Part shown: positions 40,716-47,685 of the stretch, one piece after another | Layout: each line of letters opens with the position of its first letter | Position numbering within the stretch: position 1 is the stretch's first letter | Origin: Leptofilum sp965223525 | Lineage (GTDB): Bacteria; Chloroflexota; Anaerolineae; Promineifilales; Promineifilaceae | NCBI RefSeq assembly: GCF_965223525.1 | Contig: NZ_CBDCWX010000005.1 | Coordinates: 1,736,001 to 1,800,000 of the forward strand | DNA length: 64,000 nucleotides | Direction of reading: 5' to 3' | Notes under the pieces: generated by a model | Database searches by the model: none | What the model saw: the letters and a program-made list of their open reading frames with translations, nothing else | What the model was told of the DNA's origin: nothing | Translations under genes and position numbers: made by a program

Positions 40716-42176
40716 CTATACAATTCTGAAGGAATCTACTAACGTACAGCGGCGCAAGCGACTAAAACTGCGCGGCCCCGTTAATCCTTCCCCAGTGGGA
40801 CTAGCAATGGTAAAGGAACAATACCCTTCGCCGCCATAGCCTAATCCGGCCAAACAGGGGCCATTTTTCACAAAAATACTGCAATTCATTTCACGGGCCA
40901 TGCGGCTGAGGTTGTCTAAATTTTTGGAGTGCATAACGGCCGTATGCCTAAACCCATGCTCAGCCTCAACGGCCAAATCAATCGCTGCGTCTGCATTTGG
41001 CATTCGTACTATGGGCATGATTGGCATCATTTGCTCTGACCACACCGCCGGGTGGTCTTCCGGCACTTCCACCACAATTTGGCGTACTTCTGGCCCAGCA
41101 GAGATGCCAATTTCGGCCAGCAGTACGCTGGCGTTTTTGCCGATGAACGCCTTGTTCATGTCGGCATATTTGCGCGGGCCGCGATCTTTGACGGTAACAG
41201 CTTTCCATAGGCGGTTGAACTGCCAACTGTTCAGCTTGACGGCTCCGTGATGCGTCATCACCTGAATCAGCTCATCCACAATGCTATCTACAGCAATCGT
41301 CTCTTTTTCTGTGGTGCATACAATGTTGTTATCGAACGAGCCGCCAATGACGATGTCGCGGCCTGCTTGGGCAAGATTGGCCGTTTCGTCCACAACTACT
41401 GGCGGATTGCCCGGCCCGGCGCAGACGGCGCGTTTGCCGCTACGCATGGCGGCACGCACCACGGCCGCTCCGCCAGTGACGGTGAGCAAGCGCACATCTT
41501 TGTGCTGCATGAGCGCGGTGGCGCTTTCGATGGTGGGGTGGGCAACGGCCGTTAGCAAATTCGCTGGGCCACCCGCCTTCTGAATTGCCTCGTTCAAGAT
41601 TTGCACCGTGTAGTTGGAGGCGTTTTGCGTGCTGGGGTGGGCGTTGAAGGTAACGGCGTTCCCCGCTGCCACCATCGCTATTGCATTGCAGATGACGGTG
41701 CTGGTGGGGTTGGTGCTGGGCGTTAACGCCCCAATGATGCCGTAAGGCGCCCACTCAGTGATGGTCAGGCCGCCGTCTCCACTCCAGGCGGTGGGTTCTA
41801 AATCTTCCACGCCCAATGTTTTGTCTGCATTCAGAATGTTTTTGAGCGTTTTGTCTGCCACGCGCCCCATGCCAGATTCGCTGTGAGCCATTTCTGCCAG
41901 CACCTGGGCATGTTCGCGCCCGGCCTGACGCATGTGGGCCACCATATGTTTGCGAATTTCTACAGGCAGCTTGTTTAGCTGGTGAAAGGCGGTTCCTGCT
42001 GCCGCGACGGCCTCATCCAATGTGGGGAATACGCCGCTCTCGCCACCAGCCGGGGCTTGGGGTGGGGTAGTTTGTTGGTGGCGTCGGGAAACGACCGTTT
42101 CCCTCGTCACCGGCATCGTCCCCCCTACTTCTCGGTTTACCCGCTCAATAATTGCCTTAATATCGCTTTCGTTCAT
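40716..42176 (-). CDS. CoA-acylating aldehyde dehydrogenase of the BMC core (EutE/PduP type)
   Basis: A 486-residue aldehyde dehydrogenase (aldehyde + CoA + NAD to acyl-CoA + NADH). The nucleophile lies in NNIVCTTEKETIAV. Further motifs are GALTPSTNPTSTVICNAIAM, TGGAAVVRAAMRSGKRAVC and AGPGNPPVVVD, which match EutE/PduP and not ordinary aldehyde dehydrogenases. The N-terminus MNESDIKAIIERVNREVGG is an amphipathic helix followed by a Thr/Pro/Gln/Gly-rich linker, as in encapsulation peptides. It would oxidise acetaldehyde made by DeoC inside the shell. The start at 42176 is favoured over 42197. Confidence 0.93.
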   Translation of the reverse strand: MNESDIKAIIERVNREVGGTMPVTRETVVSRRHQQTTPPQAPAGGESGVFPTLDEAVAAAGTAFHQLNKLPVEIRKHMVAHMRQAGREHAQVLAEMAHSESGMGRVADKTLKNILNADKTLGVEDLEPTAWSGDGGLTITEWAPYGIIGALTPSTNPTSTVICNAIAMVAAGNAVTFNAHPSTQNASNYTVQILNEAIQKAGGPANLLTAVAHPTIESATALMQHKDVRLLTVTGGAAVVRAAMRSGKRAVCAGPGNPPVVVDETANLAQAGRDIVIGGSFDNNIVCTTEKETIAVDSIVDELIQVMTHHGAVKLNSWQFNRLWKAVTVKDRGPRKYADMNKAFIGKNASVLLAEIGISAGPEVRQIVVEVPEDHPAVWSEQMMPIMPIVRMPNADAAIDLAVEAEHGFRHTAVMHSKNLDNLSRMAREMNCSIFVKNGPCLAGLGYGGEGYCSFTIASPTGEGLTGPRSFSRLRRCTLVDSFRIV

Positions 42177-42183
42177 GGCTTTT

Positions 42184-42258
42184 AATCCAAAGATCAAAGA
42201 TTACGCAGATTTAACAAATTAAATATCTCTTGAATCTGTGCAATCTGTTGATAGAAAT
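42184..42258. repeat. Family D inverted repeat
   Basis: CAAAGATTACGCAGATTTAAC and TGAATCTGTGCAATCTGTTG form an imperfect hairpin in the dehydrogenase / nucleotidyltransferase gap. Confidence 0.75.
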
Positions 42259-42262
42259 GTTG

Positions 42263-43144
42263 CTAATGACTAATTCGTTCCTGCCGTTTGGCATTCCACT
42301 CCGCCATGTTCCAAGCTCTGCCAGGCTCTTCGTGGCTGCGAATAAAGGCTTCGCCAACTGGGTCTTGGTAAGTGCCATCGGCAATTAGCTGCTGCTGGAA
42401 AGCTGTAAAGTAAGTGGTGAGCTTATCTACCCGCGCCATGTAGCCAGCGTAGTCCAGGGATGGGGCGTTGGCAAGCAGCAAAATATCTTCTGACAAACCG
42501 GATGGCAACCACGGTAACTGTAGTAAGCCGCTCATTTGCCGGTTGCGCCAGATGCGCCAGCGGCGATTGTAAGCAAACAATCCGTCTACTAAATAATCAT
42601 ATGCCGATTGAAGCCTGTCATGGGCAATGGCTGAGCCTAGATTGTTCCAGTTCTTTTGGGGCGATCCCCAGCCGAGGTGTTGATCTAATCCCGTAATTGC
42701 CTCATCTAACCGAATTTGACGCACGTTACTGGGGTAAACTGCGCGTTCTTGAATTTGCTGGGTTACCTCGCCATGTCGGTCATAGACAATCCAGCTATTA
42801 ACCAGCGCAGATACCTGTTCTTCAGGCCAATGAAAGGCCGGGTCACGCCACTGCTGCCAATCAACGCGCATAAAATCAAGCTGTAGTCCCTGCTGGATGG
42901 CTTTGTCTTCGCTGAAGATACTGTGGAAACTGTTGTCTTTTTCTAGCCAATACGCTTCAGCAGGAACGATATAAAGATCATACGGGTCGAGGAAGAGGAT
43001 GATGTCAATGTCGGAATCGGGGCGCATGCGTCCGGTGGCGATGCTGCCAACGCCAATGATGGCCTGCACGGCCGTTTCCGGCAGCAACACTTTTTCCATA
43101 AATGCAAGAAACTGGGCGCGTTTCTCCTGAGTAGCAGGTGTCAC
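42263..43144 (-). CDS. Nucleotidyltransferase-domain protein in the BMC operon
   Basis: A 293-residue protein with the polymerase-beta-type motif VGSIATGRMRPDSDIDIILF (about residues 27-46), followed by a large helical C-terminal domain, like aminoglycoside adenylyltransferases and similar enzymes. It would transfer a nucleotide onto an unknown small molecule or protein. It starts with a GTGA overlap on the preceding vertex gene, so it is translated together with it. Such a gene is unusual in a BMC operon. Confidence 0.8.
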   Translation of the reverse strand: MTPATQEKRAQFLAFMEKVLLPETAVQAIIGVGSIATGRMRPDSDIDIILFLDPYDLYIVPAEAYWLEKDNSFHSIFSEDKAIQQGLQLDFMRVDWQQWRDPAFHWPEEQVSALVNSWIVYDRHGEVTQQIQERAVYPSNVRQIRLDEAITGLDQHLGWGSPQKNWNNLGSAIAHDRLQSAYDYLVDGLFAYNRRWRIWRNRQMSGLLQLPWLPSGLSEDILLLANAPSLDYAGYMARVDKLTTYFTAFQQQLIADGTYQDPVGEAFIRSHEEPGRAWNMAEWNAKRQERISH

Positions 43145-43428
43145 TTCCGGTACTTTTCTTCGCCAGCCACTTCCCAGCTATCTACAATGGCCATGATGAC
43201 GGCGTCGCACGGCCGTTTGTCTGTGAACTTGGTTTGGCGGGCGGAACTGCCGGTGGCCACCATTACCACCTCGTCCAGCCCTGCGCCCACCGCATCGGCA
43301 GCAACGACATAGCCGGACTCTTCTTCATTTTCGGCCGTTAGCCGTCGCACCACCAGGAACTTAAGCCCATCCAGCGACGCCTCTTTTTGCGTAGACACCA
43401 GCGTGCCAACTACTTTGCCTAGGAACAT
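43141..43428 (-). CDS. Microcompartment vertex protein (EutN/CcmL, BMC-P)
   Basis: A 95-residue BMC-P. Motifs: FLGKVVGTLVSTQKEASLDG, KFLVVRRL, DAVGAGLDEVVMVATGSSA and DAVIMAIVDSWEV. Its C-terminal tail (EVAGEEKYRK) is longer than in the two paralogues. It forms pentameric caps. A family B repeat ends just before its start, so there is no clear ribosome site. Confidence 0.92.
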   Translation of the reverse strand: MFLGKVVGTLVSTQKEASLDGLKFLVVRRLTAENEEESGYVVAADAVGAGLDEVVMVATGSSARQTKFTDKRPCDAVIMAIVDSWEVAGEEKYRK

Positions 43429-43432
43429 TTTT

Positions 43433-43527
43433 CTGTAATCCGTGTTCGGTAAACGGTAATCGGCGAACGGTAATCGGATTCTTTTACTGATGACCGATTA
43501 CGGATAACTGATTACCGATTACTGTCA
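43433..43527. repeat. Family B inverted repeat, longest copy
   Basis: CGGTAAACGGTAATCGGCG and related units pair with GACCGATTACGG and GATTACCGATTACTG. About 95 bases separate the BMC-H and BMC-P genes. Confidence 0.8.
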
Positions 43528-43815
43528 CTCAGAGGCGTCTTGGCGACCCAAAGGCAGCACAGAATCCACATTGGCGTGGGGTCGGGGGATGACATGGACG
43601 GAGACGATTTCGCCAACTTTTTCTGCGCCGCGTGTGCCGGCTTCAACGGCCGCTTTCACCGCCGCCACATCACCGCGCACAATGGCTGTTACGTGGCCAC
43701 CGCCTGTCTTCTCGTAGGCAACTAGCTCCACTCGCGCGGCTTTCACCATTGCGTCGGACGCCTCAACCATGGCGGCAAAACTACGACATTCAATCATTCC
43801 AAGTGCTTCTGTCAT
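43525..43815 (-). CDS. Microcompartment hexamer shell protein (BMC-H, PduA/EutM-like)
   Basis: A 96-residue protein with one BMC domain: EALGMIECRSFAAMVEASDA, LVAYEKTGGGHVTAIVRG, DVAAVKAAVEAGTR and the final strand SVHVIPRPHANVD. It is the main facet tile of the shell. AGGAG stands upstream of the ATG. Length equals the family norm. It lies between the tandem shell gene and a vertex gene. Confidence 0.95.
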   Translation of the reverse strand: MTEALGMIECRSFAAMVEASDAMVKAARVELVAYEKTGGGHVTAIVRGDVAAVKAAVEAGTRGAEKVGEIVSVHVIPRPHANVDSVLPLGRQDASE

Positions 43816-43825
43816 AAGATTCTCC

Positions 43826-43879
43826 TGTTGTTAGTGGCTGGTGGTTGGTGGCTGATTACTAGCAACCAGCCACTAAAAC
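43826..43879. repeat. Family G inverted repeat (GTTAGTGGCTGGT / ACCAGCCACTAA)
   Basis: TTAGTGGCTGGTGGTTGGTGG and AGCAACCAGCCACTAA pair well. It separates BMC-T from BMC-H. A second copy is at 45750-45826. Confidence 0.8.
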
Positions 43880-44517
43880 TATTCACCTTTTTTGCTTTCC
43901 GAGGAACGGCCGCTTACGCTTTCGATAGCGTTTATGGCAGCCTGGTATCCGGCCATAATATCTTTTTCATCACCGCCCAAATAGATGCGGCCAAAGCTAC
44001 CCACTGCGCGTACTTCCAGGATGTTGAGATCGGCCCGTTTTTCGGCCTCGTTGGCAGCCAGGGCAGCATAGGCCGCAGGCTGAACTTCCATAACATACAG
44101 CGTCTGCCCAGCCAAAATCATATGTCCGTGGCGCATCCGGTTAATGAGCTGCACCTGATGCGGATCAATATTGCGAATAATTTGGCTGGAAACGACGCGC
44201 GGTTTCAGGCGATCTTCTTCTTTCAAATCCAAGGCTTCTAAAATGGCTTCCCCGGCAGCGCGCACGTCGGCCTGGCTGCTGGAATGCACTTCCAGCAAGC
44301 CATAGAGCCGCTCGACAATTTGCATGCCGGGCTTTACGCCCACCGATTTCAATGCGACATCGGTAATGCGATTGATTTCAATGCCTGGCGAGATTTCAAT
44401 CCAGAGAGAAGCATCGCCAGGAAGGGGGAGGAAACCACGGGCGACAGTGCCTAAAAAGGCAGAATGTTGCGGCTGAAGATTATCTAAAAAAACGTAGCTA
44501 CGCAGTTCAACGGACAC
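43879..44517 (-). CDS. Microcompartment tandem-domain shell protein (BMC-T, second type)
   Basis: A 212-residue protein, probably a permuted tandem BMC shell protein. The first half begins ELRSYVFLDNLQPQHSAFLG and has SPGIEINRITDVALKSVGVK, LYGLLEVHS and ADVRAAGEAILEAL; the second half has LYVMEVQPAAYAALAANEAE and ILEVRAVGSFGRIYLGGDEK, DIMAGYQAAINAI. Such proteins form double-layered or gated trimers with large pores. A GTG start at 44517 is chosen for AAGGAG eight bases upstream. It directly follows the zinc-finger gene. Confidence 0.85.
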   Translation of the reverse strand: MSVELRSYVFLDNLQPQHSAFLGTVARGFLPLPGDASLWIEISPGIEINRITDVALKSVGVKPGMQIVERLYGLLEVHSSSQADVRAAGEAILEALDLKEEDRLKPRVVSSQIIRNIDPHQVQLINRMRHGHMILAGQTLYVMEVQPAAYAALAANEAEKRADLNILEVRAVGSFGRIYLGGDEKDIMAGYQAAINAIESVSGRSSESKKGE

Positions 44518-44518
44518 G

Positions 44519-44785
44519 TTAACGACTCCTTTCCGGCTGCCATTGGTGGGTGGGTTCAGGTCGTGGCTGCCAATCGTCAATTTCTAAATCAGGTTCTTTA
44601 CCTGTCAGTTTGTCAATGAGGTAATGTAACCGGAGCGTGAATATCTCATCATAGTCGGTAATGCCACAAACGTCACACTGGTAGGCGGGAACATGGGGGA
44701 TAACCATGAGGTGCTCGTTGAGCGGGCTGTAGTAGGCGATTTTTGTGGGTTGGAACTTTCCTATTCGACAATGATGACAATCCAT
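44519..44785 (-). CDS. YgiT-type zinc-finger protein in the BMC operon
   Basis: An 88-residue small protein with two CxxC pairs: MDCHHCRIGKFQPT and YQCDVCGITDYDE, with an N-terminal strand region between them that matches YgiT/MqsA-type zinc-finger domains, and no clear helix-turn-helix part. It would bind one zinc ion. A regulatory role for the operon is possible, but nothing in the sequence shows it. AAGGAAA precedes the ATG at 44785; the frame extends to 44944 through a family C repeat. Confidence 0.75.
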   Translation of the reverse strand: MDCHHCRIGKFQPTKIAYYSPLNEHLMVIPHVPAYQCDVCGITDYDEIFTLRLHYLIDKLTGKEPDLEIDDWQPRPEPTHQWQPERSR

Positions 44786-44806
44786 AAATAATTTCCTTAA
44801 CCGATT

Positions 44807-44846
44807 GCACAAATTCTCTAAATCTCTGTGCTCTCTATGGCTAATA
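44807..44846. repeat. Family C repeat copy
   Basis: TTCTCTAAATCTCTGTGCTC and CTATGGCTAAT form a CACAGAG-family element between deoC and the zinc-finger gene. Confidence 0.55.
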
Positions 44847-45743
44847 ATTTGCGGTAGAAACGGCCGTTTCCGAAACCTCACCATCTGCTTCTTTGACAAT
44901 GCGTACCCCGGCGCTGGCACCCAAACGCGTTGCGCCTGCTGCAATCATCGTTTTGGCATCTACCAGGTTACGCACGCCACCAGCGGCTTTTACGCCAATA
45001 TCTGGGCCAACCACCTTTCGCATCAGAGCCACATCTTCGGCCGTAGCCCCGCCAGGGCCAAACCCGGTGGATGTCTTTACAAAATCAGCTCCGGCCAGCT
45101 TAGAGAGATGCGAGGCAATCACTTTTTCTTCATCCGTCAGCAGTGCGGCTTCGATAATCACTTTGACCACTGCATTGTTTGCGTGGGCAGCACGCACCAC
45201 TGTGCCAATATCTTCTTTTACCCTCACGTAATCTTGCGATTTCAGCGCACCCACGTTAATCACCATGTCAATCTCTGTGGCACCATCCCGAATGGCTTGC
45301 TGCGTTTCATACGCTTTTACCGTGCCTGCTGTGGCTCCCAGCGGGAAACCAACAACGGTGCACACTTTCACCGGCGACCCTTTGAGTAACTGGGCGGCCA
45401 ATTTTACCTGCGCCGGATTAACGCAAACGGAGGCAAATTCGTAGGTGCGGGCTTCATAACAAAGCTGGGCAATCTGGTCTTGTGAAGCGTCTGGTTTGAG
45501 TAGGGTATGGTCAATGTAGCGGGCGATGCTGCTGTCTTGCGGCCGTATGCCCAGCGTAGCCGTGACCCGACTTGCACCTGCCTGAACCACCGACTGCACT
45601 TTGTCGGCACAGTTTTGCACGCAAGAGCCATCCGTGCAATTGCAGCCGGAACTCGCGCTGCCGGCTTGGGGCTGGTTTAGCCGCAACAGCACCTCGCGGG
45701 TAATCTCTTCTATGATTTGTTCGATGGCTGCTTGGTTTTGCAT
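44841..45743 (-). CDS. deoC: Deoxyribose-phosphate aldolase of the BMC core, with encapsulation-like N-terminus
   Basis: A 300-residue DeoC that splits 2-deoxyribose 5-phosphate into acetaldehyde and glyceraldehyde 3-phosphate. Catalytic motifs: YIDHTLLKPDASQ, VVGFPLGA, DMVINVGALKS and the Schiff-base Lys in DFVKTSTGFGPGGAT, followed by GVKAAGGVRN. Residues 1-75 are extra: an amphipathic helix (IEQIIEEITREVLLRLN), a Gly/Ser linker and a Cys-rich patch (CNCTDGSC). The helix fits an encapsulation peptide. The Cys-rich patch is unusual. It lies between rpiB and shell genes. No good ribosome site is visible. Confidence 0.95.
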   Translation of the reverse strand: MQNQAAIEQIIEEITREVLLRLNQPQAGSASSGCNCTDGSCVQNCADKVQSVVQAGASRVTATLGIRPQDSSIARYIDHTLLKPDASQDQIAQLCYEARTYEFASVCVNPAQVKLAAQLLKGSPVKVCTVVGFPLGATAGTVKAYETQQAIRDGATEIDMVINVGALKSQDYVRVKEDIGTVVRAAHANNAVVKVIIEAALLTDEEKVIASHLSKLAGADFVKTSTGFGPGGATAEDVALMRKVVGPDIGVKAAGGVRNLVDAKTMIAAGATRLGASAGVRIVKEADGEVSETAVSTANY

Positions 45744-45749
45744 TTTTAG

Positions 45750-45826
45750 TTTGTTAGTAGCTTGTGGCTGGTTGCTAGTGGCTTGTTACTAACCACCCGC
45801 AACTAACAACTAACCACTAGTTCGCT
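45750..45826. repeat. Family G inverted repeat, second copy
   Basis: GTTAGTAGCTTGTGGCTGG, TGCTAGTGGCTTGTTAC and ACAACTAACCACTAG form a hairpin just upstream of deoC. Confidence 0.8.
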
Positions 45827-46589
45827 TGCTAAATCGCTTTTCAATCGCCCAAATTTTATCTACGCGGCGGGCGTGGCGGTCACCACCAAAATCGGTGGCC
45901 AGCCATGTTTTTACAATTTGCTGGGCCAGATTGGGGCCAATGAGCCCAGCACCAAGGGTAAGAACGTTGGCGTTATTGTGTTCTCGACTGTTAACGGCCG
46001 TTGCCTGATCATAACACATGGCCGCTAGCACACCGGGGACTTTATTGGCCGTCATGCAGCTACCTATGCCTGCACCATCAATGATGATGCCGCGCCAGGC
46101 GCGTCCGCTGCCTACCAGTTGGGCCACCGCGTAGGCGAAGTCTGGATAGTCTACCGAATCCGTGCTGTGTGTGCCACAATCCACTATCTCGTAATCCGGG
46201 TGTGTGGTAGCTAGCATCTTTTTGAGCGTTTCTTTGAGAGTGTAACCACCATGATCAGCGCCAATGGCGATGGCTGGCTTGTTGGTTTTTTGTGCTGGCT
46301 GGCTGGCGCTGCCTTCTTCCAGGCGGATGTGCCGCTCCAGGGCAGCTTGCCGAGCCAGTGGGGTAATGAGGGCGTTGGGCGGAATGGCGTAGGTTGAGTT
46401 GGGGGGGAGCTGCTGGATGAGATTGGCATCAATAAGCGGCCGTTTGTTAGTAGCTGCGGGGGTGGATACTGCTTGCTCTGAGCTGCTCAACGGGGTTGAG
46501 CTTATCGAAGGTGCCGTTTGCCCATCACCCAACACCCGGTTAACCACTTTGCGTACCAACGCCTCAATCTCTTTTTCGCTGTAGCTCAT
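45810..46589 (-). CDS. rpiB: Ribose-5-phosphate isomerase B of the BMC core, with encapsulation-like N-terminus
   Basis: A 259-residue protein. The C-terminal 150 residues are RpiB/LacAB: AIAIGADHGGYTLKETLKKM with the catalytic base region, VDCGTHSTDSVDYPDFA, GAGIGSCMTANKVPGVLAAM and the metal-free active-site patch HNNANVLTLGAG. It interconverts ribose 5-phosphate and ribulose 5-phosphate (or related sugar phosphates). Residues 1-110 are an added part: an amphipathic helix (EIEALVRKVVNRVLG), a Ser/Pro/Thr linker, and a small domain (LIDANLIQQLPPNSTYAIPP). The helix fits cargo targeting to the shell. The start is the ATG at 46589, overlapping the upstream stop region. Confidence 0.93.
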   Translation of the reverse strand: MSYSEKEIEALVRKVVNRVLGDGQTAPSISSTPLSSSEQAVSTPAATNKRPLIDANLIQQLPPNSTYAIPPNALITPLARQAALERHIRLEEGSASQPAQKTNKPAIAIGADHGGYTLKETLKKMLATTHPDYEIVDCGTHSTDSVDYPDFAYAVAQLVGSGRAWRGIIIDGAGIGSCMTANKVPGVLAAMCYDQATAVNSREHNNANVLTLGAGLIGPNLAQQIVKTWLATDFGGDRHARRVDKIWAIEKRFSKRTSG

Positions 46590-46591
46590 AC

Positions 46592-47224
46592 TCAATTTAC
46601 AGGATGATCAACATGGGGAACCAGTTCCCAGTCGGCAACAGGCCAGTAAACCACCATCGCCTTGCCAATAATATTTTCTTCCGGCAAAAAGCCCCAGGAA
46701 TGAGAATCGCTAGAGCTGTTGCGATTATCGCCCAACACAAAAAATTCGTCATCAGGTACGAGCCAGTCCCCCGTGTAGGTTGGCGCTGCTTGAATGTATG
46801 GCTCGTTGAGCTCTATCCCGTTCACCAGAACAACGCGGCGACTGACTTCTTGATCATTTACTACTTCTACAAGTTGGCGAACCTCGACATGATCGCCAGG
46901 GACGCCAATGACGCGCTTGATCAGGTTGAGATCGCTGTTCGGATGCTCAAAAACCACAATATCCCCATGATTTGGTTCGTTTAAATAGTAGCTAAAATTA
47001 TTGATGAGCAAATATTGGCCATTGTCCAAGGTAGGGTTCATGCTGCTGCCATCAATACGATAGCGACCCACAAAGCTGTTGACCAGCCAGAAAATGAAAA
47101 AGGTCAGGAGTAGGGTTTCTATAATTTCACGCACGACCAGTTCTGTTGGCTGTTTTCGTTCGTCAGCGACGGCCGTTGTGTCGTGGAATGGGGGTTGTGT
47201 GGCATTGGACTCAGTTAGAGCCAT
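46592..47224 (-). CDS. lepB: Signal peptidase I (type I leader peptidase)
   Basis: A 210-residue signal peptidase. One N-terminal membrane helix (about 29-51) is followed by the Ser-Lys site: the serine in IDGSSMNPTLDNGQYLL and the lysine in LIKRVIGVPGDHVEV, then the boxes FFVLGDNRNSSSDSHSWG and ENIIGKAMVVYWP. It removes signal peptides from exported proteins. It heads the same minus-strand run as the BMC genes and nearly touches rpiB, though its function seems unrelated to shells. CAGGAG precedes the ATG. Confidence 0.95.
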   Translation of the reverse strand: MALTESNATQPPFHDTTAVADERKQPTELVVREIIETLLLTFFIFWLVNSFVGRYRIDGSSMNPTLDNGQYLLINNFSYYLNEPNHGDIVVFEHPNSDLNLIKRVIGVPGDHVEVRQLVEVVNDQEVSRRVVLVNGIELNEPYIQAAPTYTGDWLVPDDEFFVLGDNRNSSSDSHSWGFLPEENIIGKAMVVYWPVADWELVPHVDHPVN

Positions 47225-47549
47225 GAATTTATTCTCCTGAAGATGGTTGAAATTATAAACGACCCCAAATAGTGGGGCAAACCACCTTTCGGGAATATAG
47301 CTTGGGTATCCTAGTCAAGAATTGTTTATTCGTAAAGTGTTTGTCCAATTTATTACACAAACAATAACGGAAATTTGACCAGGATTTTGCTGAAAAATTG
47401 CCGGAATTGGTTTGCACGCCGTTTGGGGGGCGGCTATACTTAGGGCTTGACCGTTAGTAACTTTTGATTTTGGTAAACGGTCAAGCCTCGGGGTTCGTTT
47501 TCTTAATCAGAAGTTATTTGTGAGCGAATCCTTACGGTCTGTCTGTTGC
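47225..47549. other. Divergent intergenic region between lepB and tRNA-Lys
   Basis: No gene in 325 bases. It holds one strong inverted repeat (47444-47487) and a weaker one (TGTTTGTCC...TTACACAAAC near 47339). Promoters for lepB and the tRNA should be here, but I cannot pick clear boxes. Confidence 0.5.
47444..47487. other. 12-bp inverted repeat upstream of tRNA-Lys
   Basis: GGCTTGACCGTT and its exact complement AACGGTCAAGCC flank a 20-base loop. It has no T run, so a terminator role is unlikely; a protein-binding site or small hairpin is possible. Confidence 0.65.
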
Positions 47550-47622
47550 GGCTCCGTAGCTCAGCTGGCAGAGCAGGTGACTTTTAATCACTTGGTCGCA
47601 GGTTCGAATCCTGCCGGAGTCA
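47550..47622 (+). tRNA. tRNA-Lys (anticodon UUU)
   Basis: A complete cloverleaf. The acceptor stem GGCTCCG pairs with CGGAGTC (one G-U), followed by discriminator A; the D-arm is GCTC AGCTGGCA GAGC. The anticodon stem is GGTGA/TCACT with loop CTTTTAA (anticodon TTT = Lys), and the T-arm contains GGTTCGAATCC. The CCA end is not encoded. Confidence 0.97.
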
Positions 47623-47631
47623 TTCAGATTG

Positions 47632-47667
47632 GCCCTCACAGCAACAGTTGTGGGGGCTTTTTTCTTT
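47632..47667 (+). terminator. Intrinsic terminator after tRNA-Lys
   Basis: GGCCCTCACA, a short loop and TGTGGGGGC followed by TTTTTT. It rules out the longer start of moeA at 47629. Confidence 0.8.
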
Positions 47668-47685
47668 GGTAAGATAAGGCTAATT

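Noticed and set aside
47629..47685. Longer N-terminus for MoeA
   Set aside because: The extra codons lie in the tRNA terminator hairpin; the ATG at 47686 gives the usual start.
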